From RGIG8745 sp964554265 (GTDB lineage Bacteria > Bacteroidota > Bacteroidia > Bacteroidales > Bacteroidaceae): DNA of 64,000 nt. The notes beneath the pieces are model-generated. The model was given only the letters and a program-made list of their open reading frames with translations. It ran no database searches and was not told the DNA's origin. Below are positions 36,909 through 44,610 of this stretch, in pieces. Location of the stretch: positions 9,521 through 73,520 of the forward strand of contig CAZKOB010000001.1 of assembly GCA_964554265.1 (NCBI GenBank), given 5' to 3'. The translations under genes and the position numbers were made by a program. Every line of letters begins with the position of its first letter. Position 1 is the first letter of the stretch.

Positions 36909-37505
36909 TCAGGCTTCGATGTCAAGGAAATTTTTCAATATCTTTTCGCCTGTCTTGCCGCTTTTTTCCGGATGAAACTGAGTAGCATAGAAATTGTCCT
37001 TTCGGAGTGCGCTGCTATAAGGATGTATGTATTGAGTTGTAGCTATTGTATTTTCACAAATAGGGACATAGAAGCTGTGGATGAAATAAACAAATTCCGG
37101 TTGAATAAAATCTTTAAAGAGCTTGCTTCGGGTATCGGTCACAGTGTTCCATCCGATTTGCGGCACTTTATCCTTATGTTGTGTAGGGATAAAACGCTTT
37201 ACTTCTGCATCAAATATGCCAAGACATTCAGTGTCGTTTTCTTCTGAGTGTCTGCAAAGCAACTGCATCCCTATACAGATTCCCAGTACAGGCTGTTTCA
37301 GATTTTTGATGACCTCGTCTGTCTTGTGTTCGTGCAGATATGCCATAGTCGTTCCTGCCTCTCCCTGCCCGGGAAATATCACACGATCCGCTTTCATCAG
37401 TGTTTCTGCATCTGATGTAATGACAGGATTTATCCCAAGACGGTATAAGGCATTTTCCACAGAGCGTATATTGCCTGCATTATATTTCACTATCGCTACG
37501 TTCAT
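36909..37505 (-). CDS. hisH: Imidazole glycerol phosphate synthase, glutamine amidotransferase subunit
   Basis: 198 aa. Class I glutaminase with the full triad: Cys77 (LGICIGMQLL), His178 and Glu180 (FHPEKSG). Feeds ammonia to HisF. First gene of the minus-strand run. A -7 box lies ~30 nt before its start. The earlier his genes (hisG, hisD, hisC, hisB) are not in the window. Confidence 0.97.
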   Translation of the reverse strand: MNVAIVKYNAGNIRSVENALYRLGINPVITSDAETLMKADRVIFPGQGEAGTTMAYLHEHKTDEVIKNLKQPVLGICIGMQLLCRHSEENDTECLGIFDAEVKRFIPTQHKDKVPQIGWNTVTDTRSKLFKDFIQPEFVYFIHSFYVPICENTIATTQYIHPYSSALRKDNFYATQFHPEKSGKTGEKILKNFLDIEA

Positions 37506-37535
37506 TGTTCATCATTCATTGAATGTATTCGGTTG

Positions 37536-37543
37536 CAAAGTTA
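37536..37543 (-). promoter_or_regulatory. Candidate -7 box (TAACTTTG) of the hisH-lysA run
   Basis: On the minus strand TAACTTTG, an exact TAnnTTTG match, ends about 30 nt before the hisH ATG (complement at 37,505). No good -33 TTTG is seen. It would drive hisH to lysA (seven genes), as no other strong box or terminator was seen between them. Confidence 0.6.
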
Positions 37544-37840
37544 CGTATTTCTGTGAAATGTATTGTAGTTTTTCTGAAAAAATGGCCTTTTGGTTACATT
37601 CTATAATAAAGATAGCCTGTTGCTGTTGTTCTATGTTGGTTACATACATACGCGAGTTCGGGTTAATGTCTCTGTTAAAAAAGTTCCGGTTGCCCTTGCA
37701 TTCTTCTTCTTCAATATGCACCGGCAGTGCCTCCGGCTTGTTGTCGAAGAGAGAATATGCCGTAAGTGCGGCACAGATGTCCACAAAGAGGTTTTCTGTT
37801 GCTTTTTTGTGATGTATTCACAGGCAAAAACAATTGGCTT

Positions 37841-38571
37841 TCTCAGGGGCATTTCTTCTTTCTTTTTGACACTGAGTCCACCTATAACCGACGGAATTTT
37901 ATTAACATAATTAAGATTTGTTTGTATTTTGTGGCTTGCTGAATTTTTGAAGATTTATGGACAAGCAATTGATAATCAATAGAATACTATTTCAGCAAGA
38001 ACGATGCGGTTTCAGGTGCAAAAGGCATAGGTAGGAATAAAATAGGATATACTGATAATCAGTAAGTTATAAAATTACTTGTCCGAGATTCCTGTTTTTC
38101 GCCGCCGGAATCCGTCTTTGTTTTTCGTGGCATTGAAAAAATATGATTTAGATTTTTTAAGAAATCAATTTAGGCAGTACCGGATTTCAGCCCGAAAAAC
38201 GGACGTTTTTGAATTTGTTCACCTTGAAAATAAATTTCGTTCACCTTGAAAATGTTTTTAAAGTGCCTTTTAAGCAAATTTTGTTCACCTTGCAAATTTA
38301 TTTCCAGCATACTCTTTTTTCAGACGATACACGCGTAAATGTGAATAAATGTATCTTTTCAGAATGAAAATTGCATTATTTTTACATTTGTGGTTCAAGG
38401 CTTGAAAACAGCCTCAGAATCGCACAGATGGAACTTCGGTAAGGTTCGGATGATTTTATGCGATTCTGCGAGCCTTGAATTTTAACATTTCAGGTTGTCA
38501 GAAAAAGCCCGTAACTTATGTCAAATGGATAGTATGGCGATGGAGATTACCAAGCTGATTTGTGAGGACGG
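37841..38571 (+). repeat. Dispersed intergenic repeat (family R), copy 3
   Basis: Near full length: head (TTCTTCTTTCTTTTTGACAC), TTATTAACATAATTAAGAT, CTGATAATCAGTAAGTTATA, AGCCCGAAAAACGGAC, three GTTCACCTTGAAAAT-type units (one changed to GTTCACCTTGCAAAT), GTATCTTTTCAG, stem AGAATCGCA...TGCGATTCT (38,415-38,467), and the right end of the ATTACCAAGCTG...TGAGGACGG type. Lies between hisH and the ZIP gene. Confidence 0.85.
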
Positions 38572-38586
38572 TTTATTTTTGCTGTT

Positions 38587-38655
38587 GTCTTCACAGGCTC
38601 CTCAGTTGCAAGCTCCCCGATTGCCTCGAACTTGGGGAGGAGTCTGTGAAGACAT
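38587..38655. repeat. Short palindromic family-P relative
   Basis: Arms GTCTTCACAGGCTCCTC and GAGGAGTCTGTGAAGAC (one mismatch) flank CAGTTGCAAGCTCCCC...CTTGGGG, which pairs weakly. It has the same outer TTCACAG(G/A)CTCCTC ends as family P but lacks the conserved core palindrome. Two more degenerate arm ends (AGAAGTCGGTGAGTACACC, AGATTCTGTGGACACC) follow to 38,741. From there to 39,000 no feature is seen. Confidence 0.6.
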
Positions 38656-39020
38656 CCGCTTAAAACCGTCAAAGCCACAAGAGAAGTCGGTGAGTACACC
38701 ATCTCAAGACCACCCGAACCATGGGAAGATTCTGTGGACACCGATCTAAAACACAATATGTTTGCTTTTTCATTCTTTCCCCGGAAAGGATTTTTTTCGG
38801 ATCAAAGCCATAAAAAGCCATGGAACAAGAAAAAACAAAACTGTGAAACAGAATCAGTTGGCAAAGAAACCGAAGTTTACACCCGACCGCCCTCCAACAA
38901 CAAGCCTCAAAAAAAGCAATCCCATGCTCTATAGCATTTGTTTGCCCTCAAATTCAGCCTTTTCTCCAAAGAAACAATAAAATCTTCATTCCGCAGATGT
39001 AAAATCTCGTGGGTTTTCCC

Positions 39021-39028
39021 TAAATTTG
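39021..39028 (+). promoter_or_regulatory. Candidate -7 box (TAAATTTG) of the ZIP/porin pair
   Basis: Exact TAnnTTTG match. If used, it leaves a leader of ~205 nt before the ZIP start codon, which is unusually long here. No -33 box is clear. Confidence 0.5.
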
Positions 39029-39034
39029 CGCCTC

Positions 39035-39239
39035 ATCGATATCCGTTTACAGGTCCACAGGCTTGAAAGCCAAAAGCATCGTGCATCAGGATCTGTACAT
39101 GGTACAACCAAAAAGAGCATTGCCGCTCATATCATTCATAAATACGGATTATACGATGCATTGAGAGCTATGCCTCCGCGCACCTGTAACCTCTGCATTA
39201 TGAATGTTGCAGGCAAAATGACTATTTACAATATATAAA
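39035..39239 (+). other. Long untranslated leader before the ZIP gene
   Basis: Follows the candidate -7 box. A TTG-initiated open frame through this stretch has no recognisable protein features and I do not call it a gene. I see partial hairpins (CCACAGGCTTGAAAGCC region; GCAGG after CTGCATTATGAATGTTGCAGG) but no match that I can name to a known riboswitch. It may hold a metal-responsive leader; this is only a suggestion. Confidence 0.3.
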
Positions 39240-39992
39240 ATGACATACGTATGGATAAGCGCAGCAGGATTATGCGCGGCAACTTTCATCGGAACTTTTA
39301 TTGGTTTTGCTATCAAGAAACTTCCTCACAAATGGAATGACACAGTACTGGGATATTGTGCGGGACTTATGCTTGCGGCATCAATCTTGGGCCTGCTTAT
39401 TCCGGCAACGGAACAAGCGGGCAACAGTCTATGGTGGGTTGTTGCAATCGGAGCAATATGCGGCGTCTTATTTCTCAACATCCTTGACTTGCTGACACCG
39501 CATCTTCACCGCATAACCGGAACAGACCCTGAGCGGCACGTCAACAACTCGAAACTGAACAAGATACTCCTTTTTGTCATGGCAATAGCCCTGCACAAAT
39601 TACCGGAAGGCATCGCAACCGGAGTTGGATTCAATTCTGCCGATCTCAACGATGCATGGACCGTAACTTTCGGTATTGCCATACAAAACATACCGGAAGG
39701 AATGGTCATCATATCTCCCCTATTGCTTGCAGGAGTAAGCCGGCTACGGACATTGCTCATATCCCTGTTCATCGGTCTTCTTGAAATCATAGGCGTGTGG
39801 ATAGGCTATGCCGTCGGAAGCATATCGGAAGTGTTTCTTCCGGCAATGCTTTCTTTTGCGGGAGGAGCCATGCTGTATGTCGTAAGCGATGAGATGATTC
39901 CGGAAACTCATGCGCATGGCTATCAGAAGTTTGCCACATACGCTCTGCTTACGGGATTCATGACCTTGCTCTTCATAGAGAATGCATTCTGA
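39240..39992 (+). CDS. ZIP-family divalent metal transporter
   Basis: 250 aa, about eight transmembrane helices. The two metal-binding ZIP motifs are clear: HKLPEG (~118) in helix IV and QNIPEG (~148) in helix V, with an acidic/histidine loop (TPHLHRITGTDPERH) between helices III and IV. The family imports Zn2+, Fe2+ or Mn2+ across the inner membrane; the exact metal cannot be told. It is 63 nt before a porin gene, a pairing that suggests outer and inner membrane steps of one uptake route (inference). Confidence 0.9.
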   Translation: MTYVWISAAGLCAATFIGTFIGFAIKKLPHKWNDTVLGYCAGLMLAASILGLLIPATEQAGNSLWWVVAIGAICGVLFLNILDLLTPHLHRITGTDPERHVNNSKLNKILLFVMAIALHKLPEGIATGVGFNSADLNDAWTVTFGIAIQNIPEGMVIISPLLLAGVSRLRTLLISLFIGLLEIIGVWIGYAVGSISEVFLPAMLSFAGGAMLYVVSDEMIPETHAHGYQKFATYALLTGFMTLLFIENAF

Positions 39993-40055
39993 CAAACAAC
40001 CGTCCGTAATCCCCGACAAGTATAATATTCACACCAACACTCAATACTATAAAAA

Positions 40056-41207
40056 ATGAATATACACAAAGGTATAATGACTGTATGCTTCGCTCTCAGT
40101 CTGTCACAAATCCATGCACAACAGAACAATACTGTTGTCGGCAATGAAGGAAAAGAGGATACGGCCGCCTCCGGTGATGTCATGACAAGAATAAAGCACG
40201 ACATCATACAGAACACAAAATTCGGAGGGTATATCATAGGAAAAGCGTCGGCTTCGGACCAAGAGCTTTCTTCTACGAACAAAAGCCATACCAACGTGGA
40301 TTTACGTCTCGTGCGACTGTATGTTGACGGCAAAGTGATGGATTTCCAATACAAACTGCAAATGGAAGTCAATGGAGTAAGTGGCACATCCAAAGAAAAG
40401 GGTCCGCGTATCGTAGATGCATGGGCGGAATGGCAGAAATACCAATTCGCAAAAATCAAGTTCGGACAATTCAAAAGAGCATTCACTTTTGAAAATCCGA
40501 TGAATCCATGGGATATAGGTTATGGGGCTTACAGCCAGCTGATAGACAAACTTGCCGGAATGAACGACAGGGTAGGCGAACATTCAAGCAACGGAAGAGA
40601 TCTTGGAATACAAATTCAAGGAGATTTTCTGCCTTCCGGACGCGACAAACATAATTTGCTACATTACCAGCTCGGTGTCTACAACGGTCAAGGAATAAAC
40701 CACAGCGATGAGAACAATTCCAAAGACATCATAGGCGGAATAAGCGTTATTCCTGTAAAGAATCTGGAAATAGGAGTATTCGGCTGGAATGGTGATTATA
40801 CGAACAAAGGAATCACAGTAGACCGCAACCGTATGGCATTCGGACTCAAATATGAATCGAAATGGACGGTCAGAGCCGAATATGCATTCAGCAAAGGACA
40901 CAAGATATCGGATTATTCAACAGACGAAGAAGGAAATACTGTAGTATTCGGATGTGACAAAGCCGATGCATGGTATATAGGTGTAGGCGCTCCCGTCACA
41001 GACAAATTCAAACTTTATGCCAAATGGGATGTCTATCGCGACACAAAATCATGGGCGTCACAAAAAAGTATATATGCCTTGTCTGCCAACTATAATCTTT
41101 GCAAGAATCTTAAATTGCAAGCAAACTACAGCTATACACGCGACAAAGCCACATCGGACGATGGACGCTACAACACCTTTGATGTTCAATTATATGTGAG
41201 ATTCTGA
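40056..41207 (+). CDS. OprO/OprP-type (phosphate-selective-like) outer membrane porin
   Basis: 383 aa. Signal peptide ends at IHAQ (~22). The body alternates in beta-strand style and carries the porin O/P family segments VDLRLVRLYVDGKVMDFQYKL, AWAEWQKYQFAKIKFGQFK, GRDLGIQIQGDF, and a terminal Phe (YNTFDVQLYVRF) typical of BAM-assembled barrels. The substrate is not fixed by sequence; Bacteroidetes members of this family are often annotated as phosphate porins without proof. Probably co-transcribed with the ZIP gene. Confidence 0.85.
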   Translation: MNIHKGIMTVCFALSLSQIHAQQNNTVVGNEGKEDTAASGDVMTRIKHDIIQNTKFGGYIIGKASASDQELSSTNKSHTNVDLRLVRLYVDGKVMDFQYKLQMEVNGVSGTSKEKGPRIVDAWAEWQKYQFAKIKFGQFKRAFTFENPMNPWDIGYGAYSQLIDKLAGMNDRVGEHSSNGRDLGIQIQGDFLPSGRDKHNLLHYQLGVYNGQGINHSDENNSKDIIGGISVIPVKNLEIGVFGWNGDYTNKGITVDRNRMAFGLKYESKWTVRAEYAFSKGHKISDYSTDEEGNTVVFGCDKADAWYIGVGAPVTDKFKLYAKWDVYRDTKSWASQKSIYALSANYNLCKNLKLQANYSYTRDKATSDDGRYNTFDVQLYVRF

Positions 41208-41219
41208 TTACATACACTA

Positions 41220-41278
41220 CAGCCTCTATACACACCCTGTTGCAAAATCTTTCAATGCAACAAGTGGTATAGAGGCTG
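41220..41278. terminator. Probable bidirectional terminator between convergent genes
   Basis: Outer arms CAGCCTCTATA and TATAGAGGCTG, inner arms TTGCA and TGCAA. Lies between the porin (plus) and methyltransferase (minus) stops. There is no long T run on either side, so the call is moderate. Confidence 0.6.
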
Positions 41279-41293
41279 CTATTTCATACCACT

Positions 41294-42052
41294 CTATCCT
41301 CTGCGGCGAAATTCGGAACATACAATGGCCGTCGCAATAGCGACATTAAGAGATTCACTTGTAGTACGGCCGGCCGGATAATTGGGGACATAAAGCCTGT
41401 TTGTCACAAGAGCTTCCACCTCGGCAGATACTCCTCTCCCTTCATTCCCCATGACAATCAGCCCATGCTGCTCAAGATGTTCGGAATAAATGTCATGACC
41501 ATTGAGAAATGTACCGTAGACTGGAATATCGGAAGGCAAAGACTTTATCAACTCGGACAAATCGCAATAATGCACCTTGACTCTTGCCATACCTCCCATT
41601 GTGGCCTGCACGGTCTTAGGGTTATAGATGTCGGCAGAAAATCTTGAACAAAAAACATGTTCGATACCGAACCAATCGGCAAGACGCACTATAGTGCCGA
41701 AATTGCCCGGATTCTGAACATCATCAAGAGCAATGCACAGATTTTCTTTTACCACAGAAACATCGAAAGAATTCTCTTTCTGACGAAAAACAGCAAGAAC
41801 CTTCTGGGGAGTATCGAGAAAACTTATTCTATGAAGCTCATCTTCCGTGACGACATCTACTGGGCATTTCTCCTTAATCAAACAGAGATATTCTGCAGTC
41901 CATTCTGCAGTGGCGGCAATATACAGGCACTCAAAATGCCCCATAAGTTCTCCGACAAGTTTAGGTCCTTCAGCTACAAAAGCATTCTCTTCTTTCCGCT
42001 TCTTTTTCAATTCAAGCGAACGTATATACTTTATTCTATTCTTAGTTACCAT
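41294..42052 (-). CDS. SpoU/TrmH-family RNA 2'-O-methyltransferase
   Basis: 252 aa. The three SPOUT motifs are visible: motif 1 DDVQNPGNFGTIVR, motif 2 MGNEGRG, motif 3 SLNVAIATAIVCSEF. An N-terminal L30e-like RNA-binding domain (~1-95; KKKRKEENAFVAEGPKLVGEL) fits the RlmB/TsnR-like subgroup. Uses S-adenosylmethionine to methylate ribose of rRNA or tRNA; the exact nucleotide is not evident. A TAGATTTG box 5-12 nt before the ATG would make the mRNA nearly leaderless, so the true promoter is unclear. Divergent from the TamA-like gene. Confidence 0.9.
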   Translation of the reverse strand: MVTKNRIKYIRSLELKKKRKEENAFVAEGPKLVGELMGHFECLYIAATAEWTAEYLCLIKEKCPVDVVTEDELHRISFLDTPQKVLAVFRQKENSFDVSVVKENLCIALDDVQNPGNFGTIVRLADWFGIEHVFCSRFSADIYNPKTVQATMGGMARVKVHYCDLSELIKSLPSDIPVYGTFLNGHDIYSEHLEQHGLIVMGNEGRGVSAEVEALVTNRLYVPNYPAGRTTSESLNVAIATAIVCSEFRRRG

Positions 42053-42124
42053 GCCACAAATCTACGAATCATTTCTATATCAAAGTTCTTTAATCACATA
42101 AAAATATCTCTTTGTACACTTTTT

Positions 42125-42156
42125 TTTGTCTTTTATTGTCAAACAACGTATCTTTA
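42125..42156 (+). promoter_or_regulatory. Promoter (TTTG-N20-TATCTTTA) of the TamA-like gene
   Basis: A -33 TTTG at 42,125-42,128 and a -7 TATCTTTA at 42,149-42,156 with a 20-nt spacer. Transcription would start near 42,161, which rules out the longer TTG start at 42,126 and supports ATG 42,177. Confidence 0.7.
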
Positions 42157-42176
42157 CACTAAATTACAAATTAGAG

Positions 42177-44480
42177 ATGGGAAAGAAGCCCTTACATACA
42201 GCTTTTATTATATCTATATTATTATTATTCGCGCTCCTATGTTCGTGCAACGTAAGCAGATACATAGAAGACGGCGACTTCTATCTTAAAGAGATAAAGG
42301 TCAGTTCAGACAATAATAAGGCAATTAAAGAATATGCACTTACAGACTATATACGCCAAACTCCGAACACAAAGTGGTTCGGTGCCAAGATTCCCATGAA
42401 ATTATATTGTCTGTCAGGAACAGACACAACACGCCTGAAGTGCAAACTGTTTCGCAAACTCGGTGAAGCTCCGGTCATCTACAATCACATATCATCAAGA
42501 AAGTCGAAAGAAGACATGAAGCAGATGCTGGTTAATGAGGGGTATATGAATGCAGAAGTTGAACTGGACGAAAGTTTCAAAGGAAAAATACTGTCGCTGG
42601 GATATATAGTACATCTGGGGGACAGATATTCAATACGCAATGTAAAAAGAAATATTGCAGATGCCAAACTGTCAGACGTCATTTGCAGAGATGATACAAC
42701 AAAGTCATTGCTACGGCCCGGCATGCCATTCAACATAAACAGGCTCAACGAAGAACGCTCACGTATCACGGCAATGCTGAAGAACATAGGGTATTATAAA
42801 TTCAACAAAGACTATATCACATTCACTGCTGATACATGCAAAGGAAGTACCGAAGTCGATGTAACCATAAACGTGAAACTGCATCTTGAAAACGGGCGTT
42901 CTCTTCCGGAAAATCACAAGCAGTTCAAAATCGGTGATATAAAATATTTGTCGGATATCACTTCCACAGAAGTCCAAACAGACAGCATTATGCATAATGG
43001 AGCCAAAATCCTGTATCACGACAAGCTCCATTTCCGTCCTAACCTACTCACATCCAACACGATGTTTGCAAGTAATGAACTGTATAACGAGAGCAAACTC
43101 CATCGTACTTATTCTAATTTCACACGTCTTCAGGCTGTATCGTATTCAAATGTGCGGCTTACGGAACGTCCCGGAACGGATACTCTCGACTGTCGTATAC
43201 TTATCAATCATAGCCGACCATATTCCGTAAGCTTCGACATAGAAGGCACAAATTCAGACGGAGATCTTGGAGCGGCGGTCTCGGCATCATTGCAACATAA
43301 GAATCTATTTAAAGGATCTGAAACTTTAACCTTTAAATTCCGTGGTGCCTATGAAGCCATCACAGGACTTGAAGGATATGACGGACATAATTACACAGAA
43401 CTGGGCGGCGAAATAAAATTGAACTTTCCCATGTTCCTCCTGCCGTTTGTCAACAGAAGCTGGGGAACGAGCCGTAATGCGACTTCTGAAATATCACTCC
43501 AATACAACAGACAAAACCGTCCGGAATTTAAGCGAAAAGTACTTACTGCGGTCTGGAGATACCGTTGGAACAGTTCCAACCAACATATCATGCACCGCTT
43601 TGACTTGCTTGAAGTGAACTATGTATATATGCCGTGGATTTCAAAGACCTTCAAGGAACAGTTTCTCGATTCTCTCGGCAAGACCAATGCCATACTGAAA
43701 TACAACTATGAGAATCTGCTTATCACAAAACTCGGATATACCTATACCTACAATTCGCTTGGCAACACCGCTACCACCTATGGCAAGAATGCCTATACAT
43801 TCAGGGTAAACATCGAGACATCGGGCAATCTGCTCAGTGGAATAACCAACATTGTGAATGGGAAACGCAATGCGGAAGGACAATATACTTTTTGTGGCAT
43901 CGCATATGCCCAATATGTAAAAAGCGATATAGATTATGCACGCAGCGTAAGAATAGACAAGAACAACTCTGTGGCCTTCCATGCCGTTGTAGGAGTTGCA
44001 TATCCATATGGTAATTCCAAAATACTTCCTTTTGAAAAGAGATATTTTGCAGGAGGAGCCAACAGTGTTCGAGGATGGTCGGTACGCTCACTCGGTCCCG
44101 GAGGATATTCCGGAAACGACAAGGGCATAAACTTCATCAATCAGTCAGGCGACATCAAACTGGATTTCAGTCTTGAATACAGAGCCTTCCTGTTCTGGAA
44201 AATCAATGGTGCCATATTTGTCGATGCTGGAAATATATGGACTATCAGAGACTACAAGGACCAACCCGGAGGAGCATTCAAATTCGGCAAGTTCTACCAA
44301 CAGATAGCAGCAAGCTACGGCATAGGTTTCAGAGTAAATCTTGACTTCTTCATTCTTAGATTTGACGGAGGAATGAAAGCCATCAATCCTGCTCACAAAG
44401 GCAGAGAAAAATATCCCCTTATCCATCCGAATTTCGGACGCGACTTTGCATTTCACTTTACTGTAGGATTGCCTTTCTGA
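42177..44480 (+). CDS. Lipidated TamA/BamA-family outer membrane protein (TamL-like)
   Basis: 767 aa from ATG 42,177. The N-terminus has a lipoprotein-type signal (LLLFALLCSCN, Cys24), as known for TamL of Bacteroidetes. POTRA-like segments occupy ~25-350 (NVSRYIEDGDFYLKEIKV; VNEGYMNAEVEL; DRYSIRNVKRN). The C-terminal half is a 16-strand Omp85 barrel with the conserved lid motif VRGW at ~630 in RYFAGGANSVRGWSVRSLGPG, and ends FAFHFTVGLPF. Role: assembly or insertion of outer membrane proteins, or lipid transport with a TamB-like partner; no tamB is seen in the window. A divergent methyltransferase gene precedes it. Confidence 0.87.
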   Translation: MGKKPLHTAFIISILLLFALLCSCNVSRYIEDGDFYLKEIKVSSDNNKAIKEYALTDYIRQTPNTKWFGAKIPMKLYCLSGTDTTRLKCKLFRKLGEAPVIYNHISSRKSKEDMKQMLVNEGYMNAEVELDESFKGKILSLGYIVHLGDRYSIRNVKRNIADAKLSDVICRDDTTKSLLRPGMPFNINRLNEERSRITAMLKNIGYYKFNKDYITFTADTCKGSTEVDVTINVKLHLENGRSLPENHKQFKIGDIKYLSDITSTEVQTDSIMHNGAKILYHDKLHFRPNLLTSNTMFASNELYNESKLHRTYSNFTRLQAVSYSNVRLTERPGTDTLDCRILINHSRPYSVSFDIEGTNSDGDLGAAVSASLQHKNLFKGSETLTFKFRGAYEAITGLEGYDGHNYTELGGEIKLNFPMFLLPFVNRSWGTSRNATSEISLQYNRQNRPEFKRKVLTAVWRYRWNSSNQHIMHRFDLLEVNYVYMPWISKTFKEQFLDSLGKTNAILKYNYENLLITKLGYTYTYNSLGNTATTYGKNAYTFRVNIETSGNLLSGITNIVNGKRNAEGQYTFCGIAYAQYVKSDIDYARSVRIDKNNSVAFHAVVGVAYPYGNSKILPFEKRYFAGGANSVRGWSVRSLGPGGYSGNDKGINFINQSGDIKLDFSLEYRAFLFWKINGAIFVDAGNIWTIRDYKDQPGGAFKFGKFYQQIAASYGIGFRVNLDFFILRFDGGMKAINPAHKGREKYPLIHPNFGRDFAFHFTVGLPF

Positions 44481-44567
44481 TTTTATATGCATACAAGAGA
44501 TTAGAAATATGAGGTCTCAGGTTATAATCATACAGTCATAAAAAATATAAAACTCAAAAAAATATAG

Positions 44568-44575
44568 TAACTTTG
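44568..44575 (+). promoter_or_regulatory. Candidate -7 box (TAACTTTG) of aspS
   Basis: Exact TAnnTTTG match followed by C, 36 nt before the aspS ATG. No -33 TTTG at standard spacing. Confidence 0.6.
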
Positions 44576-44610
44576 CGGACCGGAAACGGCTATAATAAAT
44601 AATATATAAT

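Noticed and set aside
37512..37784. Open frame of 90 codons upstream of hisH on the minus strand
   Set aside because: Its last part overlaps the hisH -7 box, there is no recognised domain, and the gap is otherwise promoter and spacer DNA.
39026..39238. Open frame of 70 codons before the ZIP gene
   Set aside because: Begins with TTG inside the -7 box and lacks recognisable features; better explained as untranslated leader.
42126..42176. Longer TTG start for the TamA-like gene
   Set aside because: A well-spaced promoter lies within this stretch and the ATG at 42,177 directly starts a lipoprotein signal.
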